Source: Actinoplanes regularis (lineage in GTDB: Bacteria > Actinomycetota > Actinomycetes > Mycobacteriales > Micromonosporaceae). From it: a stretch of DNA of 64,000 nt. The notes beneath the pieces were generated by a model. That model was not told where the DNA came from. It worked only from the letters and a program-made list of their open reading frames with translations, and made no database searches. Below are positions 8,164-15,971 of this stretch, one piece after another (the stretch's first letter is position 1; the number at the start of each line of letters is the position of its first letter). The DNA lies in NCBI RefSeq assembly GCF_900188005.1, contig NZ_FZNR01000009.1:62001-126000 (forward strand), written 5' to 3'. The position numbers and the translations under genes are program-made.

Positions 8164-10098
8164 TCAGGACGGGATCGGGAGGTCCGAGGTCGGATGGATG
8201 TCCGAGACGTCCCCCGGGCCGTGCGACGGGCCGGGGTTGTGCGTCCCGTGGACCGGGCCGCTGTTGGGGGTGCCCGAGCCCGGCCGCGGAGAGATCGGAC
8301 CGTTCGGAGAGAACACTCCGGGACCGTTCGACGGGGCCATCCCGGCGCCGGGGCCATTCGTCGGCGCCATACCGGGACCCTGGCCGTTTACCGGGGCCAT
8401 ACCGGAACCCGCAAGTGGCGCGCCCAGCACCGGGCCGGCCGCCGGGGGCATGCCGAACATCGGGCCGGCGGCCGCGGGCATGCCGTGCACCGGGCCGTGT
8501 GCGGGCGAACCGCCCTCCACGGAGCCGTCGAACGGGACCATCCCGGGGACCGGGCCGGTGGTCGGGGTCGGGTCGGACTCCGGGACCGGACCGTTGCCCG
8601 GCACGCCCACGGGGACCGGAACGGGACCGGACGGCCCGGGAATCCCCTGCGCCGGGCCGGGCACGCCCGACGGCGCCGGCTGAGCCGGCCCACCCGACAT
8701 CTGCGGGACGGGCATCGGCGGGGTGAGGGTGGACGGCATCGAAGGACCGGCGACGGCGGCCGCGACCAGGCGCTTCGCGATCTCCGGGGCGGCGGCCCAG
8801 TGCAGGCCGAGCTGGGACGCGTGCACCTGGCGCCAGACGAAGCCCTCCGGGTTGCCGCCCGACCAGGTCCACGCGGGGGCGGTGCCGGCGCGCGGTGACA
8901 CCACCGCCCGGTGCTGCTTGTAGCCGGTGATCCGGGCGCCGGCCGGGGCCAGCACCGAGCTGCCCGGCGCCGTCGCCTCGCGGTAACCGGCGACGGTCTG
9001 CTCCCCGGTGGCCCCGCTGATGTCCAGGACCCCGCACATCGGCCGGCCGTCCAGCTCGCGGCCCAGCCACGGCAGGGCCACTCCTTCGGCGATCACCGGC
9101 CAGCCGTCCCGGGCGAACCGCGCGACCTCGGCGCAGAGCCGGTGGTTGGCGGAGAGCTCCTCGGCGTACCCCTCGGGAAGGCCGGAACCCACGATCAACG
9201 CCCGCGTGCCGGGCGGCAGCGACTCGTCGCGGAGCGGGTCGACGATCACGACCTCGGCACCGGCGGCGGTCAGCAGTTCGGCGGTCTCGACGTATGTATA
9301 AGGGGCGCCCGGGCCACCGGCGAGCGCGACCACCACCCGGGACTCGACCGGCTCACCGGCCGCCTCGGACGGGGTCCAGAGCGGGCCCGGCAGCGGCGGC
9401 GCCGAGTTCGCCAGTGCCATCAGCCGGTCCAGGTCGAGCGCCTGGGCGACCGCCTCACCCAGCCGGCGCACCGCGCGACCGGCCTCGACCGTCCGGTGCG
9501 CGACCGGCACCAGGCCGTGCGCCCGCGACGGCAGCACGTTGGGCAGGTCACCGCGGCGCAGCGCGCCGAGCACCGGCATGCCGATGTCGTCCAGGGCGCT
9601 ACGGAGCATCTGCTCGTGACGCGGCGAGGCCACCCGGTTCAGGATCACCCCGCCCAGGTGCACCATCTCGTCGAACATCCGGAAACCGTGCACGAGCGCG
9701 GCGAGCGAATGACCCATCGCGGCCACATCCACGACCAGCGCCACCGGTGCGCGCAGCGCCGCGGCGACCGCGGCGGTGCCGTCGATCTCCGGCTGGCCGG
9801 TGAGGCTGTCGAACAGGCCCATCGCGCCCTCGATCACCGAGAGCTGCGCGCCGGACGCCCCGTGCCCGAACAGCGGTGCGACGCGCTGCGCGCCGACCAG
9901 CCGCGGGTCCAGGTTGCGACCGGGGCGGCCGGCGGCGAGCCCGAGGTACGCCGCGTCGGTGTGATCCGGACCGACCTTGAAGCCGGCCGTCGAGAGCCCC
10001 CGTGCCGCCATCGCCGCGAGCAGACCGACGGCTATCGCCGTCTTGCCGTGGCCGGATGACGGCGCGCTCACGACCAGACGAGGCTGGGCGGTGATCAA
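8164..10098 (-). CDS. cobB: CobB/CbiA-like cobyrinate a,c-diamide synthase with degenerate glutaminase and long Pro/Gly tail
   Basis: Residues 1-450 align with CobB. There is an ATP-binding SAPSSGHGKT loop, FKVGPDHTDAAY and RNLDPRLVG, then a class-I-like amidotransferase part (VVVALAGG, YAEELSAN, LDGRPMCGVLD). The family amidates cobyrinate side chains a and c with glutamine. Here the nucleophile motif normally AEC(A/G)GL reads AEGVAL, so the Cys is Gly339. The GGGFPE loop is GSGLPE and the usual GHEFH is GYKQH. Residues from about 451 to 644 are a Pro/Gly/Met-rich low-complexity tail absent from typical CobB (about 450 residues). It may be an ammonia-dependent or inactive paralogue; cobQ in this window keeps its Cys. 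Confidence 0.8.
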   Translation of the reverse strand: MITAQPRLVVSAPSSGHGKTAIAVGLLAAMAARGLSTAGFKVGPDHTDAAYLGLAAGRPGRNLDPRLVGAQRVAPLFGHGASGAQLSVIEGAMGLFDSLTGQPEIDGTAAVAAALRAPVALVVDVAAMGHSLAALVHGFRMFDEMVHLGGVILNRVASPRHEQMLRSALDDIGMPVLGALRRGDLPNVLPSRAHGLVPVAHRTVEAGRAVRRLGEAVAQALDLDRLMALANSAPPLPGPLWTPSEAAGEPVESRVVVALAGGPGAPYTYVETAELLTAAGAEVVIVDPLRDESLPPGTRALIVGSGLPEGYAEELSANHRLCAEVARFARDGWPVIAEGVALPWLGRELDGRPMCGVLDISGATGEQTVAGYREATAPGSSVLAPAGARITGYKQHRAVVSPRAGTAPAWTWSGGNPEGFVWRQVHASQLGLHWAAAPEIAKRLVAAAVAGPSMPSTLTPPMPVPQMSGGPAQPAPSGVPGPAQGIPGPSGPVPVPVGVPGNGPVPESDPTPTTGPVPGMVPFDGSVEGGSPAHGPVHGMPAAAGPMFGMPPAAGPVLGAPLAGSGMAPVNGQGPGMAPTNGPGAGMAPSNGPGVFSPNGPISPRPGSGTPNSGPVHGTHNPGPSHGPGDVSDIHPTSDLPIPS

Positions 10099-10208
10099 TG
10101 TGTCCCCCGGTGGTTTCGCGGACCAGCGGTCACGTGGTAGAGGCTGCTGGAGTTCGCACAGTACCCGGCTGCGGCGGACGTCATCGCCTCGCCGGGTAGC
10201 CTCGGGGG

Positions 10209-11339
10209 GTGTACCGGTTCCTGCTGACTCCTCGCTGGCTGGCCGCGGCCGCCTTGGCCGTGATCGCCGCAGTGATCATGGTCATGCTCGGCAACTGGCA
10301 GCTCCGCAGGTACCACGAACGCACCGACATCAACAACCGGATCGACGCGGCGGACTCGGTGCAGGCGGTCCCGTTGACCTCGGTGCTCGGCCGGCCGACC
10401 GCGCAGGGCGTCCCCGGCGCGTCCCCAGGGAAGGCTCTGGCCTGGACAAAGGTCACCGTGACCGGGCACTACGACCCGACCGGTGAGATCCAGGCGCGGG
10501 GTCGCACGGTGGACGGTGAGGTGGGCTTCGAGATCCTCACGCCACTGATGCTCGCCGATGGCACCGCGGTGCTGATCGATCGCGGCTGGGTTCCGTCGCC
10601 GGTCGGCGGGGCGGGCGCCGCGCCCCAGGTTCCGGCCGCGCCGAGCGGCGAGGTGACCGTTGTCGGACAGATTCACCTGTCGGAAAGCCGACCGGCCCCG
10701 ATCGGGCGACGTGACGGCCGGTTGGACACCCGCCGGGTCAATCTGCCGAAGCTCGCCCACGAGCTGCCGTTTCCGGTGTACGGAGCGTACGTGCTCGTCA
10801 CCGACCAGACACCGGCCAACGATCCGGCGTTCGCCCGGGTGCCGATCGGTCACGAGGACGCCTGGCAGAACGGGGGCTATGCCGTTCAGTGGTGGCTGTT
10901 CTCGGTGATGCCTCTGCTGCTCTTCGGCTACCAGGCCCGCCGGGAGGCGCAGGGCGCGAACGTGCCCGCCGGTGAGCGGCAGGCCCCGACCCGCCCCGTC
11001 GACAAGCCGCGGGACCGGGTCGAAGAAGCGGACCGCCGCCTCGCGGCTGAACACCAGACCCCGGCCGACAAGCCCCGAGACCGGGTCGAAGAAGCGGACC
11101 GCCGCCTCGCGGCTGAACACCAGACCCCGGCCGACAAGCCCCGAGACCGGGTCGAAGAAGCGGACCGCCGCCTCGCGGCTGAACACCAGACCCCGGCCGA
11201 CAAGCCCCGAGACCGGGTCGAAGAAGCGGACCGCCGCCTCGCGGCTGAGCGCCGGGCCGCGACCCGTCCGGCTGACAAACCCCGAGACCGGGTCGAGGAA
11301 GCGGACCGCCGCCTCGCGGCGCAGAACGGCGCGGATTAA
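10209..11339 (+). CDS. SURF1 family membrane protein with C-terminal 22-residue tandem repeats
   Basis: SURF1 proteins assist cytochrome c oxidase biogenesis. Here an N-terminal transmembrane helix (about residues 8-27, then LGNWQLRRYHER) and a second one (about 228-242, WWLFSVMPLLLFGY) flank the extracytoplasmic domain, with VLIDRGWVP in its middle, as in the family. After about residue 245 comes a charged cytoplasmic tail of five DKPRDRVEEADRRLAA units, which is unusual for SURF1 and likely helical or coiled-coil. The next gene starts 10 bp after the stop, suggesting co-transcription. Confidence 0.87.
   Translation: MYRFLLTPRWLAAAALAVIAAVIMVMLGNWQLRRYHERTDINNRIDAADSVQAVPLTSVLGRPTAQGVPGASPGKALAWTKVTVTGHYDPTGEIQARGRTVDGEVGFEILTPLMLADGTAVLIDRGWVPSPVGGAGAAPQVPAAPSGEVTVVGQIHLSESRPAPIGRRDGRLDTRRVNLPKLAHELPFPVYGAYVLVTDQTPANDPAFARVPIGHEDAWQNGGYAVQWWLFSVMPLLLFGYQARREAQGANVPAGERQAPTRPVDKPRDRVEEADRRLAAEHQTPADKPRDRVEEADRRLAAEHQTPADKPRDRVEEADRRLAAEHQTPADKPRDRVEEADRRLAAERRAATRPADKPRDRVEEADRRLAAQNGAD
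11001..11336 (+). repeat. Five 66-75-nt tandem coding repeats in the SURF1 tail
   Basis: Units start at 11001, 11067, 11133, 11199 and 11274. The first four are 66-66-66-75 nt apart and nearly identical in nucleotide sequence; the linker between the fourth and fifth is 9 nt longer. Each encodes DKPRDRVEEADRRLAA plus a short linker. Near-identity at the DNA level implies recent slippage or unequal crossover. Confidence 0.93.
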
Positions 11340-11349
11340 TGTCCGGGGT

Positions 11350-11949
11350 ATGACCTTCCCGCCGGACGACCCCTGGGGCGCCCCCTCGCCGGCCCCGGCC
11401 GGCCCGCCACCGGTCTTTCCCGCACCTACCGGGCAGTCGCCGATCATCCCCGCACCTCCCGCCGGGCCGTCACCGGTCTTTCCAGCGCCTCCCGCTGAGC
11501 AGTCACCGGTCTTTCCAGCGCCTCCGGCCGGGCAGTCACCGGCTTTTTCCTCGACCACCGCCGGGCTGCCGTCGCAGGCTGGGCCGCCTGCGGAGTCCGG
11601 GCCGGTGATCGTGCAGATCGGCGAGATGGAGATCACCTCGTCGCTGATCCGCACCCCGGCCGGTGACTTCCCGCTGGCCGGTTCGCGCTGGCAGGTCAAC
11701 GAGTTCTGGGTGCCGCAGCGCCGCACTCCACTCTGGGCCAAGATCGTCGGCGTCGCCGGAATCTGCCTCACCGCCGGTCTCAGCCTGCTGCTTCTGCTGG
11801 TCAAGGCGTCCATACCGCAGGGCACCGTCACCGTCACCGTGACCAGCGGCCCGCAGCAGTACGTCGCCCGCATCGCGGTGCACGACGAGAACGACGTGAT
11901 CAACATCAACCAGCAGGTCAATTACGTCCGCAGCCTCGCCGCTCTCTGA
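11350..11949 (+). CDS. Proline-rich single-pass membrane protein of unknown function
   Basis: A 199-residue protein. The first 80 residues are Pro/Ala-rich with repeated PVFPAPPA-like units. A conserved-looking stretch follows (IVQIGEMEITSSLIRTPAGD, WQVNEFWVPQRRTP), then one transmembrane helix (about residues 138-157) and a short extracytoplasmic C-terminus. ATG 11350 follows a GGGG run and lies 10 bp after the SURF1 stop, so the two may be co-expressed. I recognise no family. The central segment looks like a small folded domain facing the cytoplasm. Confidence 0.7.
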   Translation: MTFPPDDPWGAPSPAPAGPPPVFPAPTGQSPIIPAPPAGPSPVFPAPPAEQSPVFPAPPAGQSPAFSSTTAGLPSQAGPPAESGPVIVQIGEMEITSSLIRTPAGDFPLAGSRWQVNEFWVPQRRTPLWAKIVGVAGICLTAGLSLLLLLVKASIPQGTVTVTVTSGPQQYVARIAVHDENDVININQQVNYVRSLAAL

Positions 11950-11994
11950 CCCTCTTCCCAGCGGGACGCCACTCAAACTCCGCCCGCCGAAACG

Positions 11995-12340
11995 CTGCCC
12001 AACCGCACGGACCCGCCCGGGGGCCCGGCTCACACCCCGCTTCCCAGGACACTGCCCAACCGCACCGGCCCGCGCTGGGCCCGACTCACACTCCGTCCCC
12101 GGCGAACGCTGCCCGACACACCGGCCGCCCGCGCAGGACCCGGCTCACACTCCCCCTACCGGGACACTGCCCAACCGCACCGGCCCGCGCTGGGCCCGAC
12201 TCACACTCCGTCTCTGACGAACGCTGCCCGACACACCGGCCGCCCGCGCTGGGCCCGGATCACATTCCGCTGCCCGACCGCACCGGCCCGGGCCCGGCTC
12301 AGACTCCGCTGCCCGACCACCGGCCCACGCTAGGCCCGGC
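11995..12340. repeat. Intergenic tandem array, period about 57 bp
   Basis: CTGCCC-anchored units begin at 11995, 12052, 12109, 12167, 12224, 12270 and 12309. Spacings are 57, 57, 58, 57, 46 and 39. Odd and even units differ (CCAACCGCACCGG versus CCGACACACCGG), giving a 115-bp higher-order dimer repeated at 12052 and 12167. The array fills the gap between a proline-rich protein gene and the DNA ligase gene. No reading frame or promoter is obvious in it. Confidence 0.85.
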
Positions 12341-13879
12341 TCAGGCTCCGCTGGCCGGGGCGGTGCCGATCGCGCGGACGGCGTCGATGGTGTCCGCCTC
12401 CGCCGCCGGCTTGTCGTCCCGGTAGCGCAGCACGCGAGCGAACCGCAGGGCCACCCCGCCCGGATAGCGCGGCGACGTCTGCACCCCGTCGAAGGCGATC
12501 TCGACCACCTGCACCGGCCGCACCCGCACCACCCAGCCGTCGTCCTCCACGGCCAGTTCCTTGAACCGCTCGGTCTGCCAGCGCAGCAACTCGTCGGTGA
12601 GCCCCTTGAACGTCTTGCCGAGCATCACGAACCCACCGGTCTCCGGATCCCGGGCACCCAGGTGCAGGTTGGACAGCCAGCCCTTGCGCCGTCCGTGTCC
12701 CCACTCGACGGCCAGCACCACCAGATCCAGGGTGTGCCGGGGTTTCACCTTCACCCAGGCCGAACCGCGGCGACCCACGTCGTACGGCGCGTCAGGGGCT
12801 TTGACCACGACCCCCTCCTGCCCGGCGGCGAGGGCCGCGGCGAACACGGCGGCCGCCTGCGCCTCGGTCTCCACCGTCTCCCGCCCGACGAGCAGACCGG
12901 ACGGCAACGTGTCGGCCAGTGCCGCCCAACGGACCCGGCCCGGCTCGTCCAGCAGATCCGTGCCGTCCAGATGCAGCAGATCGAAGAAGTACGGCATGAG
13001 GGCGACCGGATTCGACTTCCCGCGCGTGGCGGCACGACTGGACGTCTCCTGGAATGGGCGCGGCCGCCCCTGATCGTCGAGCGCCATCGCCTCGCCGTCG
13101 AGCACCACCTCGCGCACCGGCAACGCCCGGACTGCGGTCACCACCTCGGGCAGCCGCGCGGTGATGTCTTCGAGGCTGCGGGTGAAGACGGCCACCTCGT
13201 CACCGGAGCGGTGCACCTGGATCCGGATGCCGTCCAGCTTCGTGTCGACCACCGCGGGCGTGCCGGTGGCCAGCAGCGCGGCCCCCACGTCGGGGGCGCT
13301 CTGCGCGAGCATCGGGGTGAGCGGGGTGCCGACTCGCAGGTGGATCGCGGCGAGCGTGGGTGCGCCACCGGTCAACGCCGCGACGGCGACCTGCTTGAGA
13401 TCTCCGGACAGGAGCAGCGCCCTGCGGACGGCGGTGACCGGCACCTGGGCGGCCACCGCGATCGCCTCGGCCAGCAGCCCGGCCTGCGCGCCCTGCCGCA
13501 ACTCACCGCCGAACAGGCCGATCAGCAGCCGCTGCTCGTCGACGGTGGCCGCGCTGAACAACGCGCCGAGCAGCTCCCGGCGCCGGGCCTGTGAACCGGC
13601 GCCGGCGACCGTCGCGATCTCCGCGATCCGCGCGTCGACGCCGGCGACGGTCAGGCTCGGCTCGACGGCCGGAGCCGGGCGGTCGCGCAGGCTGGCATAG
13701 CCCACGCCGGTCTGGCGCTGCCGCAGCTCACCGGCGAGGTACGCGGAGCCGGCCGCGATCTCCTCCGGTTCGAGGCGGCGCAGTGCGTCGGCCAGCAGCT
13801 CGATCTTCGCCTTGCGACCGCCCGTCGCGGCGACCGCGGCCGAGGTCGCAGCAATGTCAAGAAACCGCACGAAACCCAT
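12341..13879 (-). CDS. lig: ATP-dependent DNA ligase
   Basis: Seals nicks using ATP. The 512-residue protein has the N-terminal DNA-binding helical domain (1-200), then the adenylation domain with motif I DTKLDG (Lys214 is the AMP-accepting lysine), motif III YFFDLLHLDG and motif IV EGVVVKA, motif V WVKVKP, and an OB-fold C-terminus with RPVQVVEIAFDG. It resembles mycobacterial LigB (about 507 residues), which is accessory to the NAD-dependent ligase. ATG 13879 matches the family N-terminus; an in-frame upstream start at 13924 reads repeat sequence and is rejected. Confidence 0.92.
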   Translation of the reverse strand: MGFVRFLDIAATSAAVAATGGRKAKIELLADALRRLEPEEIAAGSAYLAGELRQRQTGVGYASLRDRPAPAVEPSLTVAGVDARIAEIATVAGAGSQARRRELLGALFSAATVDEQRLLIGLFGGELRQGAQAGLLAEAIAVAAQVPVTAVRRALLLSGDLKQVAVAALTGGAPTLAAIHLRVGTPLTPMLAQSAPDVGAALLATGTPAVVDTKLDGIRIQVHRSGDEVAVFTRSLEDITARLPEVVTAVRALPVREVVLDGEAMALDDQGRPRPFQETSSRAATRGKSNPVALMPYFFDLLHLDGTDLLDEPGRVRWAALADTLPSGLLVGRETVETEAQAAAVFAAALAAGQEGVVVKAPDAPYDVGRRGSAWVKVKPRHTLDLVVLAVEWGHGRRKGWLSNLHLGARDPETGGFVMLGKTFKGLTDELLRWQTERFKELAVEDDGWVVRVRPVQVVEIAFDGVQTSPRYPGGVALRFARVLRYRDDKPAAEADTIDAVRAIGTAPASGA

Positions 13880-13895
13880 CCTGGCAGCAGAACCC

Positions 13896-14057
13896 CGCTC
13901 ACGGGGGTTCGAAGTCGATCGCAAAACCCCAGTGAGCGGGGCCCGACGTCGGTCCTGGGGTGAAGCAGGAGACCCTGCTCACCGGGGGCGAGGCTGATCC
14001 TCGTGTGAGACAGCGGAACACCTGCTCACCGGGGTTCGAAGCTGGTCCTGGGGTGAG
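13896..14057. repeat. Three degenerate copies of a GCTCACCGGGGTTCGAAG-type repeat
   Basis: Related segments start at about 13896, 13976 and 14023. Each begins GCTCAC followed by a G-run, continues into a CGAAG/CGAGG box and ends in a TGGGGTGAG-like box. They fill the 180-bp gap between the ligase gene and the next reverse gene. This is a different repeat family from the 12.0-12.3 kb array. Confidence 0.55.
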
Positions 14058-14061
14058 TCGG

Positions 14062-14445
14062 TTACGCCGCGCGGGGTTCGTCTATGCGGAAGCCCCTGGC
14101 GCGGACCGCGTCGGCGACGCGGGTGAGCTCGGCGTCGAGCCCGCACAACGCCCGGGACAGCTCATCCAGATGCTCGGTGAGGGTGGGATCGTCCCACCCG
14201 GAGACGTCAACGTCTCCCAGGGCCCGGACCGCGGCACGCAACCGCGCGATCGACTCGATCCGATCGCGAGTCCGAAGCCGATCCAGAGTGGCACGTGGCC
14301 CGGCGGGCTTGATCCGAGCCGCGCCGCCGGTCTGACCACCACTGAGTTGACCACCACCAGTTTGCCGTCCGCCCGCCTGACCTCCGCTGGTCGAAGCGCC
14401 GCCGGTTGGACCACCCCTGGCCGGAACCGCAGTTATCGAACGCAT
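14062..14445 (-). CDS. Small protein with Gly/Gln-rich N-terminus and helical C-terminus
   Basis: A 127-residue protein of unknown function. Residues 10-45 are low-complexity (repeated TGG, SGGQ). From about 50 there is a helical region (ATLDRLRTRDRIESIARLRA, then LTEHLDELSRALCGLDAEL) that may form a coiled coil. The reverse-strand reading frame has good third-position GC bias. It lies 29 bp downstream of the flavin monooxygenase gene, on the same strand. No family is recognised. Confidence 0.6.
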   Translation of the reverse strand: MRSITAVPARGGPTGGASTSGGQAGGRQTGGGQLSGGQTGGAARIKPAGPRATLDRLRTRDRIESIARLRAAVRALGDVDVSGWDDPTLTEHLDELSRALCGLDAELTRVADAVRARGFRIDEPRAA

Positions 14446-14474
14446 GTTCGAATCCTAACAGGACTGATCGCCGA

Positions 14475-15953
14475 TCACATCGCCATCGCGTGTCGGAACT
14501 TCACGTCCGCCTCGGCCGGCTGGGCACGCGCCGCGACAAAACCGTCCGGGCGGATCAGGTAGAAGAGGCCGGGTTGGAGGGCGGTCGCCGGCGCCGCCGG
14601 GAAGACGTGCACCGGCAGGCCCAGATCCGGCGCCTCGGTGCCCTCCACCCCGCCGTACCCGTGAATCTGCCAATCGGCGGTGCGCAGCACCGTGAAATTG
14701 CCACCTGTCCAGGGCAGGCGGCGGCCGATCACCGGGTCGCGCCCGCCGGACGCGGTGCTCGCCTCCGGCCCGACCGGGTAGTGGATGCGCACCTGCGACA
14801 CGTACTGGAACAACCGTGACCCGCCCGAGGCGCGCGGCAGGACCCGCACCGCCACCGGTGCGATCAGCGGGATCAGCGCGGTCCGCAACGCCCGGGCCAT
14901 CGGGCGGTCCGAGGTGATCGCCTGGAACAGCCGGTCGGTGGTGGCGACCAGCTTCCTGGCGACCGGGCGACGCTCCGCCTCGTACCGGTCGAGCCAGTTG
15001 TCCCGGCGCCGCCCCTGGAGCACGTCGGCCAGCTTGAACGCGAGATTGTGCGCGTCCTGCAGGCCGGTGTTCATGCCCTGCCCGCCGACCGGCGAATGCA
15101 CGTGGCCGGCGTCGCCGGCCAGGAAGAACGGCCCATCGCGGAAGGCCGCGGCGATCCGGTGGTGCACTCGGTACGTCGCGAACCAGCGCGCCTCCGTGTA
15201 GGTCACCGCGAAGCGCTCACGCAGCCGTGCCCGGGCGTCCTCCTCGTCCGGCGTTCCGCCCCAGTCCTCGTCCCGGACGACGCCGATCAGTCGCCAGTTC
15301 CCCCGCCCCGACATGGGGAAGGCCAGCAGGAAGTCCCGCCCGCCCGGCCGCACGTTGACCGCATCGATCGCCAGGCCGGTCGCGGCGACCGCGTCCAGCA
15401 CGTAGAACCGGTGCGCGTTGGTGGTGCCCTCGAAGGCGATCCGGCGTGCCTTGCGAACCGCCGAGTTCGCGCCGTCGCAGCCGACGCAGAACCGGGCGCG
15501 CACGGTGTGATTGCCGACCTTGGCCTCGATCCCCTCCTCGACCTGGGTGACCGCGGTGACCGGAGTCTCCCAGATCACGTCCCCGCCGAGTTTCCGCAGG
15601 TTGTCGTAGAGGATCTCCTCGTTGCGGCTCTGCTCCAGAACTTCGATGAACGGATACGGCGTGACGTCCCGGCCGAGCGCCCCCAGCGGAACCCGGCCGA
15701 AGACCCGGGCCCCGCTGCCGGGCGAGAGCGCCTCCGCCCGGTGGGCCGCCTCCAGCACCTGGTCGCCGATGCCGAGCTGATCGTAGATTTCCAGGCTGCG
15801 TGCCTGCACCACGAGGGCCCGGGACTCCCGCGTGGGACCGTCCTTGCCGTCCACCACGAGGACCTGCACCCCGAGCCGGGTCAGCCAGTTGGCGAGCATC
15901 AGCCCGGTCGGGCCGGCACCCACCACGAGGACCTCACACGACAGCTCGGCCAT
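14475..15953 (-). CDS. FAD-dependent aromatic-type monooxygenase (PheA/TfdB family)
   Basis: A 492-residue group A flavoprotein hydroxylase. Signatures are the N-terminal dinucleotide fold VVGAGPTGLMLANWL, the CDGANSAVRK motif near residue 160 and the second FAD motif GDAGHVHSPVGGQGMNTGLQD near 280. The C-terminal 100 residues resemble the thioredoxin-like domain of phenol hydroxylases and polyketide-tailoring oxygenases. The substrate cannot be read from sequence. There is no neighbouring aromatic-degradation or polyketide gene. The M20 peptidase gene lies 18 bp upstream on the same strand, so the two may be co-transcribed. Confidence 0.88.
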   Translation of the reverse strand: MAELSCEVLVVGAGPTGLMLANWLTRLGVQVLVVDGKDGPTRESRALVVQARSLEIYDQLGIGDQVLEAAHRAEALSPGSGARVFGRVPLGALGRDVTPYPFIEVLEQSRNEEILYDNLRKLGGDVIWETPVTAVTQVEEGIEAKVGNHTVRARFCVGCDGANSAVRKARRIAFEGTTNAHRFYVLDAVAATGLAIDAVNVRPGGRDFLLAFPMSGRGNWRLIGVVRDEDWGGTPDEEDARARLRERFAVTYTEARWFATYRVHHRIAAAFRDGPFFLAGDAGHVHSPVGGQGMNTGLQDAHNLAFKLADVLQGRRRDNWLDRYEAERRPVARKLVATTDRLFQAITSDRPMARALRTALIPLIAPVAVRVLPRASGGSRLFQYVSQVRIHYPVGPEASTASGGRDPVIGRRLPWTGGNFTVLRTADWQIHGYGGVEGTEAPDLGLPVHVFPAAPATALQPGLFYLIRPDGFVAARAQPAEADVKFRHAMAM

Positions 15954-15971
15954 CAGCGACTCCGTCCTACT

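Noticed and set aside
4765..10208. Cobalamin riboswitch before the cob genes
   Set aside because: No B12-box-like sequence or leader of adequate length is seen upstream of the CobC-like, CobB-like or cobD genes.
11001..12340. CRISPR array
   Set aside because: Repeats are contiguous with no unique spacers, the first set is in-frame coding sequence, and no cas gene is present in the window.
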